From assembly GCA_021791995.1 (NCBI GenBank), contig JAJYVN010000109.1, forward strand, positions 1 through 9,180: 9,180 nt of DNA, given 5' to 3'. The translations under genes and the position numbers were made by a program. This document shows, in pieces, positions 1 to 6,252 of this stretch (positions are counted from its first letter, which is position 1; each line of letters starts with the position of its first letter). This DNA is from Bacillota bacterium (lineage in GTDB: Bacteria > Bacillota > Sulfobacillia > RBS10-35 > JAJYVN01). The notes beneath the pieces are model-generated. The model was not told where the DNA came from and searched no databases. It saw nothing but the letters and a program-made list of their open reading frames with translations.

Positions 1-704
1 CGCTCGGGCATCGCGTGGGTCCACCGCCTCCCGCCGCGCTCCCAACAGCACCGTCGCCCGCTTGGTCCTACCTCGGGTCGCCTCTCCGTAGCCGCCATGC
101 GGATAGGTCACCGGTACACACGAGCCCCCGGCGGCTGGTCTGCGACCGCGCGCCCGCTCTGGTGTGTCTTGCTCCCACCGTAGCGCGATCACTGCCGATC
201 CGACTCGCCAGCCCCCGCTGTGGCGCCCTTTCTCCCGTCACGCCCGACCCTCCCGCTTGCCCGCCGATCAGCATTCGCCCTGGCCGACATCTCGACCACC
301 ACCCCCCCTCCCAACCGTCACCGAATCCTCCCCCTGAACGCTTACCTCTTTGAGGATGAGCATCCAGGGCGGCACGAACACAATTCACCGCTCTCTCCCG
401 CCGTGCGCTCTCCCGACGCCTTCGAGAGGGCTCGAACGAAGCGCACACCAGCCGGAGCAACCGTCCACAGTTTCGGCACATGGATCGCTCGCCTCAGCAC
501 GGTGACACGCAATACCGTGCGGATGCCCGCTCACCCCGAGGTTTCTCCGTTCCAGCTCGTCACGACGCGGATCCCCTGCAAAAAGAACTCCTCCAGCTGG
601 TCGGAGTGGAGATTGCCGCAGGGCGTAGACAAAGAACCCAGTGATGAAATTTCCGCTTTCCTTGCTACTCAACGCTTGCGACGCTCTGGAGGTCAGGGAC
701 TTCG
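1..704. other. Left flank with no supported gene
   Basis: This stretch is rich in C and T on the + strand, with runs such as CCCCCC near 303. Open frames exist on both strands, for example 220-723 on +, 68-481 and 385-672 on -. Their translations are low-complexity Pro/Arg/Ser-rich, lack a convincing ribosome-binding site and match no family I recognise. One hairpin is visible at 497-520. I see no tRNA, rRNA or CRISPR. The segment is probably intergenic or decayed DNA that served as the target of the IS. Confidence 0.6.
497..520. other. Inverted repeat, 7-bp stem
   Basis: GCACGGT at 497-503 pairs perfectly with ACCGTGC at 514-520 across a 10-nt loop. No T-run follows on either strand, so it is not a clear terminator. 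Its function is unknown and it may be chance. Confidence 0.25.
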
Positions 705-711
705 GCTTAAC
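705..711. repeat. Left target-site duplication of the IS21-family element
   Basis: GCTTAAC here is repeated exactly at 7348-7354, immediately outside the other end of the element. IS21-family insertions typically duplicate 4-8 bp, so a 7-bp perfect repeat fixes both element borders and suggests a fairly recent insertion. Confidence 0.88.
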
Positions 712-762
712 TGCCTATGGTAATCCAGAAGGGACCCACTTGGTCATCGAAATGGGACCCAC
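712..762 (+). repeat. IS21-family left end with two transposase-site repeats
   Basis: The tip TGCC at 712 is followed by two related 21-bp units, 719-739 and 742-762, with a period of 23 bp. The core of the second unit reads GGTCATCGAAATGGG then ACCCAC. The same unit, inverted, appears twice in the right end (7297-7316 and 7321-7341). Several direct repeats near each terminus are characteristic of IS21-family ends and are taken to be IstA binding sites. Confidence 0.82.
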
Positions 763-821
763 CCCGGGCGCGTAGCGAAGGGGAAAGGGGGCACCTCGGA
801 TCCCGAATTCACACCTGGTAA

Positions 822-847
822 GGTTGGGTTGTGCGAACCAGCCAACC
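822..847 (+). promoter_or_regulatory. Hairpin in the istA leader
   Basis: GGTTGG (822-827) pairs with CCAACC (842-847), with an inner GTT/AAC stem. The structure ends one base before the Shine-Dalgarno AGGAGGT (848-854), so it could modulate istA translation or block read-in transcription. No clear -35/-10 pair was recognised between 763 and 821. The regulatory role is inference. Confidence 0.35.
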
Positions 848-860
848 AGGAGGTAGGGAG

Positions 861-2507
861 ATGCTCAAGGTGCCCGACATCCAGTCTATCCGAGCGATGC
901 ATCAGCGCGGAGTGCCGATCCGAGAGATTGCGCGGAGGCTGCACGTGAGCCGGAAGACGGTGCGCAAGTACGTGGCCGACGACTTCGTGGTCGAGCCGCA
1001 CACCAAGGCACGGCTGAGGAAGAAGCGGCCGGCGCCGAAGATGGACCGGTGGAAGCCAGTAGTTGCGGGGTGGGTGGCGCACGACGAGGCGGAGGTGAAG
1101 CGCAAGCAGCGGCGGACGGCGCGGCGGATCTACCGGCAGCTGAGGGAAGAGTACGGCCAGGCGGTGGAGGCTTCGGAGGAGACGGTGCGGCGGTATGTGC
1201 GGAAGCTGAAGGGGGTGAGATCACGCGAGGCGTACGTGCCGTTGGAGTTCGCGCCGGGAGCGATGATGGAGGTGGATTTCGGCCACGCGGAGGTGATCCT
1301 GGCCGGGCAGGAGGCATCTCTGCCGTTCATCGCGATGCGGTTGATGCACAGCACGGCATCGTTCGTGAAGGCGTTCAGGCATATGCAACGGGAGGCGTGG
1401 CTGGACGGGTTGGTCAGCGGGCTCAGCTTTTTTGGCGGGGTAAGCTCACAAGCCTTGTTCGACAACGATAGCGCATTGGTACGGGAGATCCTGGCGGGCG
1501 GCAAGCGGCTGCAGACGCCGGAGTTCGTGGCGCTGGCAGCCCACTACGGGTTCGAGGCGGTATTCGCCAACCCCGGGCGGGGCAACGAGAAGGGCGGCGT
1601 GGAGCACTTGGTGCGGTGGGCGCAGCAGAACGTGTTCAGCCCGGTGCCGGAGGTGGGGTCGCTGGCTGAACTCAACGAGCGGGCGAGGCAGGAGTGCCTG
1701 CAAGACGCCCAGAGGCGGCACAAGGGAGGCCGGTTGGTCACCGAGCTGTGGGACGGGGAGCAGGCTCAGTTGGGGACCCTGCCCGCCAAGCCGTTCGATG
1801 CCTGCCGCAAGCGATTCGTCCGCGTGGACAAGACGCTGTTGGTGCACTACGAGGGCGTGCAGTATTCGGCCCCTGCCGACTACGCGCAGAAGGCACTGCT
1901 CTTGCGTGTGTTCTGGGACCGGGTCGAGATCGCAGACGGGCAGCGGACGGTGGCGGTGCACCAGCGGCGGAGCAAGGGCGATCCGCCGTCGCTGCAGTTG
2001 GAGCACTACCTGCCGGTGCTGGCGCGCAAGTCGCGGGCGGCGAGGCACGCGGCGGTGATCGCCCACGGGGCGCCGGAGATCGCACGGTATCGGGACGGGT
2101 TTCTGAGCGGCCGGCCGGAGGCGACGCGGGAGTTGGTGGCCATCCTGCGTCTGAGCGAGGAGGTGGGGTTGGAGGCGCTGAGCCGTGCGCTGGCGGTGGC
2201 GGAGGAGCATCACGCCTACGACTTGGAGAGCGTGCGGGCGGTGCTGGCCATGGCAACGGAGAGCGCGCCGCATGAGCCCCTGCCCGACAGTGCCATGGCG
2301 CACTGGCCGCGGGCCGAGATCGGCACGGTGGACAGCGCAGTCTACGGGTGGCTGACGGAAGTGGCGGCGGGGGGTTGGCAGCAAGGAGCGTGTTGGTGGC
2401 CGAGGGGCTGGAGGTTGTGTACGGGCCGATCGAAGCCCCGCTGCGGGCCCTGCGTCTGCCGGGCGTGCTGGCACGCTACCGGGCCTCGGCGGAGGAGATG
2501 GGGCTGA
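861..2507 (+). CDS. istA: IstA, IS21-family DDE transposase
   Basis: This transposase cuts and joins the IS ends, working with the IstB ATPase. The ATG at 861 is chosen because AGGAGGT lies 6 bp upstream; an in-frame GTG at 831 lacks such a site. The product is 548 residues. A helix-turn-helix at about 16-38 (IREIARRLHVSRKTVRKYV) resembles IS21-family DNA-binding domains. The rve-type catalytic core carries D139 (MMEVDFGH), D201 (LFDND) and E248 (KGGVEHLVRW), the expected DDE triad with the family's KGxVE-like glutamate motif. The IstA-like sequence ends near residue 505 (about position 2375). The last 44 or so residues (Cys/Trp/Arg-rich) lie over the start of istB in another frame and look unlike a normal IstA tail. 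A GGGGGGT run at 2369-2375 sits at that point, so a frameshift, programmed or accidental, is possible. Confidence 0.92.
   Translation: MLKVPDIQSIRAMHQRGVPIREIARRLHVSRKTVRKYVADDFVVEPHTKARLRKKRPAPKMDRWKPVVAGWVAHDEAEVKRKQRRTARRIYRQLREEYGQAVEASEETVRRYVRKLKGVRSREAYVPLEFAPGAMMEVDFGHAEVILAGQEASLPFIAMRLMHSTASFVKAFRHMQREAWLDGLVSGLSFFGGVSSQALFDNDSALVREILAGGKRLQTPEFVALAAHYGFEAVFANPGRGNEKGGVEHLVRWAQQNVFSPVPEVGSLAELNERARQECLQDAQRRHKGGRLVTELWDGEQAQLGTLPAKPFDACRKRFVRVDKTLLVHYEGVQYSAPADYAQKALLLRVFWDRVEIADGQRTVAVHQRRSKGDPPSLQLEHYLPVLARKSRAARHAAVIAHGAPEIARYRDGFLSGRPEATRELVAILRLSEEVGLEALSRALAVAEEHHAYDLESVRAVLAMATESAPHEPLPDSAMAHWPRAEIGTVDSAVYGWLTEVAAGGWQQGACWWPRGWRLCTGRSKPRCGPCVCRACWHATGPRRRRWG
2369..2375 (+). 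promoter_or_regulatory. Possible -1 frameshift heptamer (G GGG GGT) at the istA/istB junction
   Basis: In the istA frame these bases read G GGG GGT, which fits the X XXY YYZ slippery pattern. A -1 shift here moves ribosomes straight into the istB frame, which is open from upstream of this point, and would give an IstA-IstB fusion. It coincides with the end of recognisable IstA sequence. A G-run is also prone to simple indel mutation, and I see no obvious strong downstream pseudoknot. Confidence 0.3.
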
Positions 2508-2745
2508 CGGAAGAGGCATACCGCTGGCTGGAGGAGGTGCTGGCGGCGGAGCGGGCCTCCCGGGAGGAGCACCGGCTGGCACGCAACCTGCAGGCGGCCC
2601 GCATGCCGGTGATCAAGGAACTGGGGAGCTTCGACTTCGCGGCGCAGCCGTCCGTGTCCAGGCCGCGGGTGCTGGCCTTGGCAGAGGGGCAGTTTATCGC
2701 CGCGCACGAATCCGTCATCCTGGCCGGGGTCCCCGGCACGGGCAA
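2396..2745 (+). pseudogene. istB: istB 5' part (AAA+ helper ATPase), split by the RIT element
   Basis: This is the N-terminal half of IstB, the ATPase that assists IstA in IS21 transposition. Start codons GTG 2390, TTG 2393 and GTG 2396 are possible. GTG 2396 is preferred because AAGGAG (2383-2388) lies 7 bp upstream. The fragment encodes the helical N-terminal domain (about residues 12-75) and the typical LGSFDFAAQPSVSR region, and runs into the P-loop as GVPGTG. At that point the reading frame enters the RIT left end, reads about 27 foreign residues and stops at 2827. Joining 2396-2745 to 6253-6676 gives a continuous 257-residue IstB of normal family length, with Walker A GVPGTGKTH at 111-119. 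The break is therefore a clean insertion with no deletion. Confidence 0.9.
2740..2745. repeat. GGGCAA, left junction of the RIT element (6-bp crossover/target sequence)
   Basis: GGGCAA lies at the left junction and again at 6247-6252 at the right junction, flanking the RIT. It is the Gly-Lys part of the istB Walker A codons (ACG GGC AAG). It is either a 6-bp target duplication or the overlap region exchanged by the tyrosine recombinases. Confidence 0.8.
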
Positions 2746-2772
2746 TTATGCAAAGCCATCAGTTATGCAAAG
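2740..2772 (+). repeat. RIT left terminal inverted repeat with two recombinase-arm copies
   Basis: Positions 2740-2767 are the exact reverse complement of 6199-6226 (28 bp). Extending to 2772 versus 6194 gives 33 bp with 2 mismatches. Inside are GGGCAA, then TTATGCAAAG (2746-2755), CCATCAG, and TTATGCAAAG again (2763-2772), a 10-bp direct repeat with 17-bp period. The 10-mer recurs at the right end and is the likely recombinase binding unit. Confidence 0.85.
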
Positions 2773-2811
2773 GAGCGGAGCCCGAGTGGCCACCTTGTTG
2801 AGCTCCGCTCC
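2772..2811 (-). terminator. Hairpin downstream of the RIT operon, possible terminator
   Basis: GGAGCGGAGC (2772-2781) pairs perfectly with GCTCCGCTCC (2802-2811), a 10-bp GC-rich stem with a 20-nt loop, starting about 26 bp past the ritC stop on the minus strand. Only a short TTT follows in that direction, so it is a weak intrinsic terminator at best. It overlaps the last base of the inner arm repeat, so it may instead shape the element end. Confidence 0.45.
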
Positions 2812-2817
2812 CGCCCA

Positions 2818-2827
2818 CTTGGCATAA
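2818..2827 (-). repeat. Inner inverted copy of the RIT arm motif, left side
   Basis: On the minus strand this reads TTATGCCAAG, one mismatch from TTATGCAAAG. It lies 45 bp inside the second arm copy and in inverted orientation. A similar inverted relative (6138-6147) lies 46 bp inside the second arm copy at the right end, so the spacing is nearly symmetrical. Confidence 0.4.
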
Positions 2828-2836
2828 CATGAACCG

Positions 2837-3868
2837 TTACGGGGCTGGGGCGCAGATCTGGCGGAGCCACTTCATGAGATCTGGACTTTCGGTCCAATCG
2901 GAGTGGGACTCTTCCACCGAGGTGACTCGGGTGGCCTGGGCGAGGGCCTGGCGCTTGCGTTCCGCATCTGCGCGAGCGTAGACCTCGGTCGTGGTGATGT
3001 GGCTGTGGCCCAGCAGGTCGCGGATGTAGATAAGGTTGACGTCAGCTTGCACGAGGTGCATGGCCTTGGTGTGACGCAAGACGTGGGGCGTCACACGGGG
3101 AGGGAAGTCGACGGGAGTACGACTCCGGGCCTGCTGCACGTATTTGTCGAGGACGTATGTAACGCCTGCGCGGGTGAGTTTGTGCCGCTGACTATTGTAG
3201 AACACCGGATGGTCCAGCCGTTCCGGCTGCAGCAACCGCCGTTCCGTCAGATAATCCGCCACTAAGCGCACCGTCGGGGTCATCAAGGGCACCTGCCGAG
3301 TCTTCCGCCCCTTGCCGGTCAGGGTTACGACGGCAGGGGCTTCGATACGGACGTTTCGGACCATCAGGTCGATCAGTTCCTGCACACGTGCTCCAGTGTC
3401 GTAGAGCAGCGTGAGCAATGCGGCATCGCGACGCCCTTCGGCCGTGCTCCGGTCGGGCTGGGCCAGCAGAGCCTGCAGCGCGTCGGGCGTCAGATATCCA
3501 ACGGTCGGGTGCGCCGTCCTCTTGAATGGAATGCCCAGGATCTCTTGGCTCGGTGCCAGTTGCTCGGGCGCTTCATACTGCACGTAGCGAAAGAAGGCGT
3601 GGACCGCGGCCAAGCGCTGGTTCCGGGTGGCCACGCCGCAGTGGCGATCATGCTCGAGCCAGTCGAGGAACTCCTCAAGGCAACGTCGGTCGAGATGCTG
3701 CAGCGTCACCTGATCGGGATGCCAGCTCTTGCGATCACGGCAGAACCGCAACAACAGCGCAAACGTGTCGCGATACGATTGGATCGTGTGGACGCTCACA
3801 TTACGCTGGCCCGGCAGATAGCGAGACAAGAAGCGCGTTAGCAACTGGGCGAAGTTCGTGGGTTTCAC
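2837..3868 (-). CDS. ritC: RitC-like tyrosine recombinase, third gene of the RIT operon
   Basis: This is a 343-residue XerC/D-like integrase and presumably one of three partners that recombine the RIT ends. The N-terminal SAM-like core-binding domain covers about residues 5-115 and the catalytic domain about 125-315. The active-site set is complete: R161 (TGARVQEL), K186 (TGKGRKT), H262 and R265 (HVLRHT), H288 (LGHSH) and nucleophile Y297 (TEVYARA). The start is GTG at 3868, which overlaps the ritB stop in the 4-base GTGA. A G-rich stretch about 9 bases upstream is only a weak ribosome-binding site, so translation is probably coupled to ritB. The C-terminal tail of about 25 residues lies beyond the catalytic core. 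Assignment as RitC rests on position, length and the trio arrangement. Confidence 0.9.
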   Translation of the reverse strand: MKPTNFAQLLTRFLSRYLPGQRNVSVHTIQSYRDTFALLLRFCRDRKSWHPDQVTLQHLDRRCLEEFLDWLEHDRHCGVATRNQRLAAVHAFFRYVQYEAPEQLAPSQEILGIPFKRTAHPTVGYLTPDALQALLAQPDRSTAEGRRDAALLTLLYDTGARVQELIDLMVRNVRIEAPAVVTLTGKGRKTRQVPLMTPTVRLVADYLTERRLLQPERLDHPVFYNSQRHKLTRAGVTYVLDKYVQQARSRTPVDFPPRVTPHVLRHTKAMHLVQADVNLIYIRDLLGHSHITTTEVYARADAERKRQALAQATRVTSVEESHSDWTESPDLMKWLRQICAPAP

Positions 3869-4857
3869 TGTGATTGCCCCCCAGGCAGAAGCGTTCCAAA
3901 CCGGCGCTCGACGGCAGCGACGATGTTGGGGTAGAGGTCTGCGGTCAGGCGGAGGTAGTCCTGGGTGCCTTTGAGGCCGGTGTGACCGAGATAGACCGAC
4001 AGGTAGGGCAGGGCAACTGAGAGGTCAACGCCGTCCGTGACCCACCGCTGCAGACAGTGGACGGCGAAGGTGTGGCGCAAGTCATGGAGGCGTGGCCCGC
4101 GGCTCCGCCCCCCGTGCGAGATTCCCGCTGCCCAGAGAAAACGGCGAAAGTAGCCATAGATCGTATCGGCACGATAGGCACCACCGCGCGGGGACGGGAA
4201 GACCGACCGCTCCGTTGCAGTCAGTAGGAACGGGGCTTGCAGATATTCACGAAACCTCTCAGCCAACGCCGGGTGAAGTGGTACCACCCTTTCCTTCCCG
4301 AACTTGGCCTGCCGAATGTGGACGGCGCCGAGGGACAGGTCGATGTCCTCCACTTGCAGGGCCAGGGCCTCAGAAATGCGCAAGCCGCTGCCGTAGAGCA
4401 GGCGGAACAGGAGCGGGAAGACGCGGTGACGTCCGGGCGAGGTGCGATCAGGCTCGCAGGCGTCAATGCAGGTGAAGAGCCGAGCAAGTTCGACGCGGGA
4501 AAAGATATAGGGGATGTAGCGCGACGACGTCGGCCCGGCGGCGTGGCGCGGATGGACGTATGCCGGATATCCGCATCGCTGCATGTACTCCCCGACGATC
4601 CGGATGAGCGAGATGCGGTGCTGGCGCGTGGCCTCGGTTTCGTGGTCGCGTTTGTTGGCCCAATGGAGCACGAAGTCCCGGGGCAAGCTGGCCTCGTGGA
4701 GGCCGACTGCGACACAAAACCGATCCAATGGGATAAGGTCGTGCGCGGTCGCGTCGTACCGATAGCCCGCTCCGCGCTTTTCTGCGATCAGACCATAGAA
4801 GACGGCCGCTAGCGGTCCGGTGAAGCTCACGGGCCGCTCAGGTGATGGGGTCGGCAC
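3865..4857 (-). CDS. ritB: RitB-like tyrosine recombinase, second gene of the RIT operon
   Basis: This is a 330-residue tyrosine recombinase. The N-terminal core-binding region spans about residues 12-110 and the catalytic domain about 118-320. Active-site residues are R160 (GSGLRISEAL), K185 or K188 in the beta-hairpin (AKFGKERVVPL), H258 and R261 (HDLRHTFA), H292 (LGHTG) and Y301 (TQDYLRL). The start is GTG at 4857, with AGGAGGT (complement of 4866-4872) 8 bases upstream inside the end of ritA. The gene overlaps ritA by 20 bases and ritC by 4, so all three should be made from one transcript in a fixed ratio. Nothing is missing compared with active family members. The individual role of each protein cannot be read from sequence. 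Confidence 0.9.
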   Translation of the reverse strand: MPTPSPERPVSFTGPLAAVFYGLIAEKRGAGYRYDATAHDLIPLDRFCVAVGLHEASLPRDFVLHWANKRDHETEATRQHRISLIRIVGEYMQRCGYPAYVHPRHAAGPTSSRYIPYIFSRVELARLFTCIDACEPDRTSPGRHRVFPLLFRLLYGSGLRISEALALQVEDIDLSLGAVHIRQAKFGKERVVPLHPALAERFREYLQAPFLLTATERSVFPSPRGGAYRADTIYGYFRRFLWAAGISHGGRSRGPRLHDLRHTFAVHCLQRWVTDGVDLSVALPYLSVYLGHTGLKGTQDYLRLTADLYPNIVAAVERRFGTLLPGGQSQ

Positions 4858-6085
4858 AGGTCAACACCTCCTCTGGATCGAGCGCGCAGCGGCGCAACGC
4901 CTCAAGGTCGACGTGCAGGTAGACCTGAGTCGACTGCGTGCTCAGATGGCCCATGATCTCGGCGATCACGGGCAACGGCGTGTGCTGCTCAAGCAGGGCG
5001 CTCGCCAAGGTGTGCCGGAGCGAGTGCATGCCGTGGGCCCCTCCCGGGAGCGGGATTCCCGCCCGGCGGGTGTACTTCGTGATCAGTTGATGGAAGTTGG
5101 CGTACTGCGCAAACGGCTCAAACGGGGCGTTGTGCCGAACAAACACATACGGCGACGACGTCCGTGGCCGTCCATGCTGCAGATAGTCGATGAGGGCCCA
5201 ACCGATGTCGTCCAGGAGTGGGTAGGTCGTCGACCGCCGATTCTTCTGTTGCACCAAGACGATCGTCTTGGTCTCCCAGTGCAACGCGGCCAGCGTGAGC
5301 GCTTTGATATCCCCCACCCGCATGCCGAGCCGAGCCGCGAGCAGGATGATCGCGTAATCGCGCTTTCCGGTGGGGTTGCCCCGGTCAATAGCCCCCAAGA
5401 GACGCCGGACGGAATCCGCAGGCCAGACGCTTGGCAGGCGTTCATAGTACCGCGAGCGCAGCCGGGGCACAGCGCCGCTGAGATCGAACCGATGGTACCC
5501 GGCAGAGCAAAGGAAGCGCAGGAACGTTCGAACGTTCGTGAGCATCGCTGCAACCGTCTTGGGGTGATACCCCATGAGGGTGGCAGTGTAGTTGGACAGA
5601 TGCTGGCCACTGATCGCTTCAGGCGCAACTCCCTGAGTCGCCAGATAATCCACAAAGGCGCGGAGGCGATTCCATCGACTCCGCGCTGCCAGCGCGGAAT
5701 AGCCCCGCCGGTCGCATTCGCGTGCAAACGCCTCAAGCACCGCCCGGTATGCGTCGGGCGCTTGATACGGACCCTTCTTCACCTGGCGCCGGAAGACGGT
5801 CCCGTGGAGCTGGTAATCCCCCAAACAGCGAAGATAGCGGAGGGCCAGGCAGAGCTTCTGGGGCACAGGCTGAGGGAGTTCCCGCATCTTGACCTGGAAG
5901 GTGTCCTCAAAGAACTGGCGGGCGAAGGCCTCGGAATACTCTCTGATGTCACGTGCGCGGGCATACGCGAGAACACGCTGATAGAAGCGTCGGTACCCCG
6001 TCCGGGAGCCGGCAGAATACTGGAGCCGCAGGAGTTCAGCGAGCACGTTCGCGACTAGATCGTCGAGCGCGGGCCCATTGTCCAT
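4838..6085 (-). CDS. ritA: RitA-like tyrosine recombinase, first gene of the RIT operon
   Basis: This is a 415-residue tyrosine recombinase, the longest of the trio as expected for RitA. ATG 6085 is chosen because GGAGGT lies 5 bases upstream. The open frame continues to a GTG at 6154, but that start lacks such a site and would run through the leader hairpin. The N-terminal part (about 1-120) is an extra domain relative to XerC/D. A core-binding domain follows (about 105-205), then the catalytic domain (about 215-400). Counted from this start the active site is R256 (GMRVGDI), K281 (VQQKNRR), H354 and R357 (HSLRHTLAS), H380 (MGHLS) and Y389 (TQVYLHVD). It is the first gene of the operon and would be transcribed from the right end of the element inward. 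Confidence 0.92.
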   Translation of the reverse strand: MDNGPALDDLVANVLAELLRLQYSAGSRTGYRRFYQRVLAYARARDIREYSEAFARQFFEDTFQVKMRELPQPVPQKLCLALRYLRCLGDYQLHGTVFRRQVKKGPYQAPDAYRAVLEAFARECDRRGYSALAARSRWNRLRAFVDYLATQGVAPEAISGQHLSNYTATLMGYHPKTVAAMLTNVRTFLRFLCSAGYHRFDLSGAVPRLRSRYYERLPSVWPADSVRRLLGAIDRGNPTGKRDYAIILLAARLGMRVGDIKALTLAALHWETKTIVLVQQKNRRSTTYPLLDDIGWALIDYLQHGRPRTSSPYVFVRHNAPFEPFAQYANFHQLITKYTRRAGIPLPGGAHGMHSLRHTLASALLEQHTPLPVIAEIMGHLSTQSTQVYLHVDLEALRRCALDPEEVLTCADPIT

Positions 6086-6100
6086 GAGCGACCTCCTCAC

Positions 6101-6126
6101 GCGGGCGGGCACCGTATCGCGCCCGC
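6101..6126 (-). promoter_or_regulatory. Hairpin in the leader of the RIT operon
   Basis: GCGGGCG (6101-6107) pairs with CGCCCGC (6120-6126), a 7-bp stem with a 12-nt loop, between the right end of the element and the ritA ribosome-binding site. The promoter should lie in 6127-6200 on the minus strand. I found TTGTCA and TACATA there, but with too short a spacing for a standard promoter. The position would allow recombinase binding to the end to repress its own operon. That is inference. Confidence 0.3.
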
Positions 6127-6137
6127 TATGTAAGGAG

Positions 6138-6147
6138 TTATGACAAG
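6138..6147 (+). repeat. Inner inverted relative of the RIT arm motif, right side
   Basis: TTATGACAAG differs from TTATGCAAAG at two positions and is inverted relative to the two arm copies at this end, 46 bp inside the inner one. It mirrors the copy at 2818-2827. A weaker relative, CTATGTAAGG, adjoins at 6126-6135. Confidence 0.3.
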
Positions 6148-6193
6148 CCCGCACCGGTCCCTAGCGCGTATCCATGCAGTTGCCGGCAGGGGA

Positions 6194-6226
6194 CTTCACA
6201 TAACTGATGGCTTTGCATAATTGCCC
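6194..6226 (-). repeat. RIT right terminal inverted repeat
   Basis: Positions 6199-6226 are the exact reverse complement of 2740-2767. Read on the minus strand the block is GGGCAA, TTATGCAAAG, CCATCAG, TTATGTGAAG. Unlike the left end, it does not sit at the junction with istB: 20 more bases (6227-6246) lie between it and the target copy of GGGCAA. Confidence 0.85.
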
Positions 6227-6236
6227 TTATGTAAAG
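6211..6236 (-). repeat. Complete inverted core site inside the RIT right end
   Basis: Arm CTTTGCATAA (6211-6220), spacer TTGCCC (6221-6226) and arm TTATGTAAAG (6227-6236) form two inverted 10-bp arms around a 6-bp spacer, the usual layout of a tyrosine-recombinase crossover site. Read on the minus strand it is identical over 26 bases to the junction formed if the element circularised: CTTTACATAA from 6237-6246, GGGCAA, then TTATGCAAAG from 2746-2755. Confidence 0.65.
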
Positions 6237-6252
6237 CTTTACATAAGGGCAA
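6221..6252. repeat. Perfect 32-bp palindrome at the RIT right tip
   Basis: TTGCCC, TTATGTAAAG, CTTTACATAA and GGGCAA together form an uninterrupted 32-bp palindrome centred between 6236 and 6237. The last six bases are the target copy of GGGCAA, so the symmetry crosses from the element into istB. It could form a cruciform or bind a recombinase dimer. Confidence 0.85.
6247..6252. repeat. GGGCAA, right junction of the RIT element
   Basis: This is the second copy of the 6-bp sequence at 2740-2745. From here istB resumes in the correct frame with GAC GCAC (finishing Lys, then Thr-His of the P-loop). Confidence 0.8.

Larger units (their letters stand above)
2746..6246 (-). mobile_element. RIT (recombinase-in-trio) element inserted in istB
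   Basis: The element holds three consecutive, overlapping tyrosine-recombinase genes in one orientation, bounded by long inverted repeats. That is the definition of the RIT family. The borders come from istB: the sequence left of 2746 and right of 6246 joins to an uninterrupted P-loop once one copy of GGGCAA is removed. The size is 3501 bp. All three active sites and both ends appear intact, so it may still be mobile. It is oriented opposite to the host IS. It carries no cargo gene. Confidence 0.88.

Noticed and set aside
15..723. Overlapping open frames in the left flank on both strands
   Set aside because: They overlap each other, are Pro/Arg/Ser-rich, lack ribosome-binding sites and resemble no family. 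Long stop-free frames are expected by chance in such GC-rich DNA.
1446..2582. Long minus-strand frame of 378 codons opposite istA/istB
   Set aside because: It is the antisense of the well-supported istA and istB genes, and its His/Arg/Pro-rich translation is typical of a shadow frame.
2740..2772. CRISPR-like short repeats at the RIT ends
   Set aside because: There are only two direct copies separated by the same 7-bp sequence at both ends. They are recombinase-site repeats, not repeat-spacer arrays.
4820..6058. Plus-strand frame of 412 codons opposite ritA
   Set aside because: It is the antisense of ritA, which has a full catalytic motif set and a good ribosome-binding site.
2837..6085. Tn554-type transposase set (TnpA/TnpB/TnpC)
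   Set aside because: In Tn554 the third protein is not a tyrosine recombinase. Here all three have the complete R-K-HxxR-H-Y set, which fits a RIT element.
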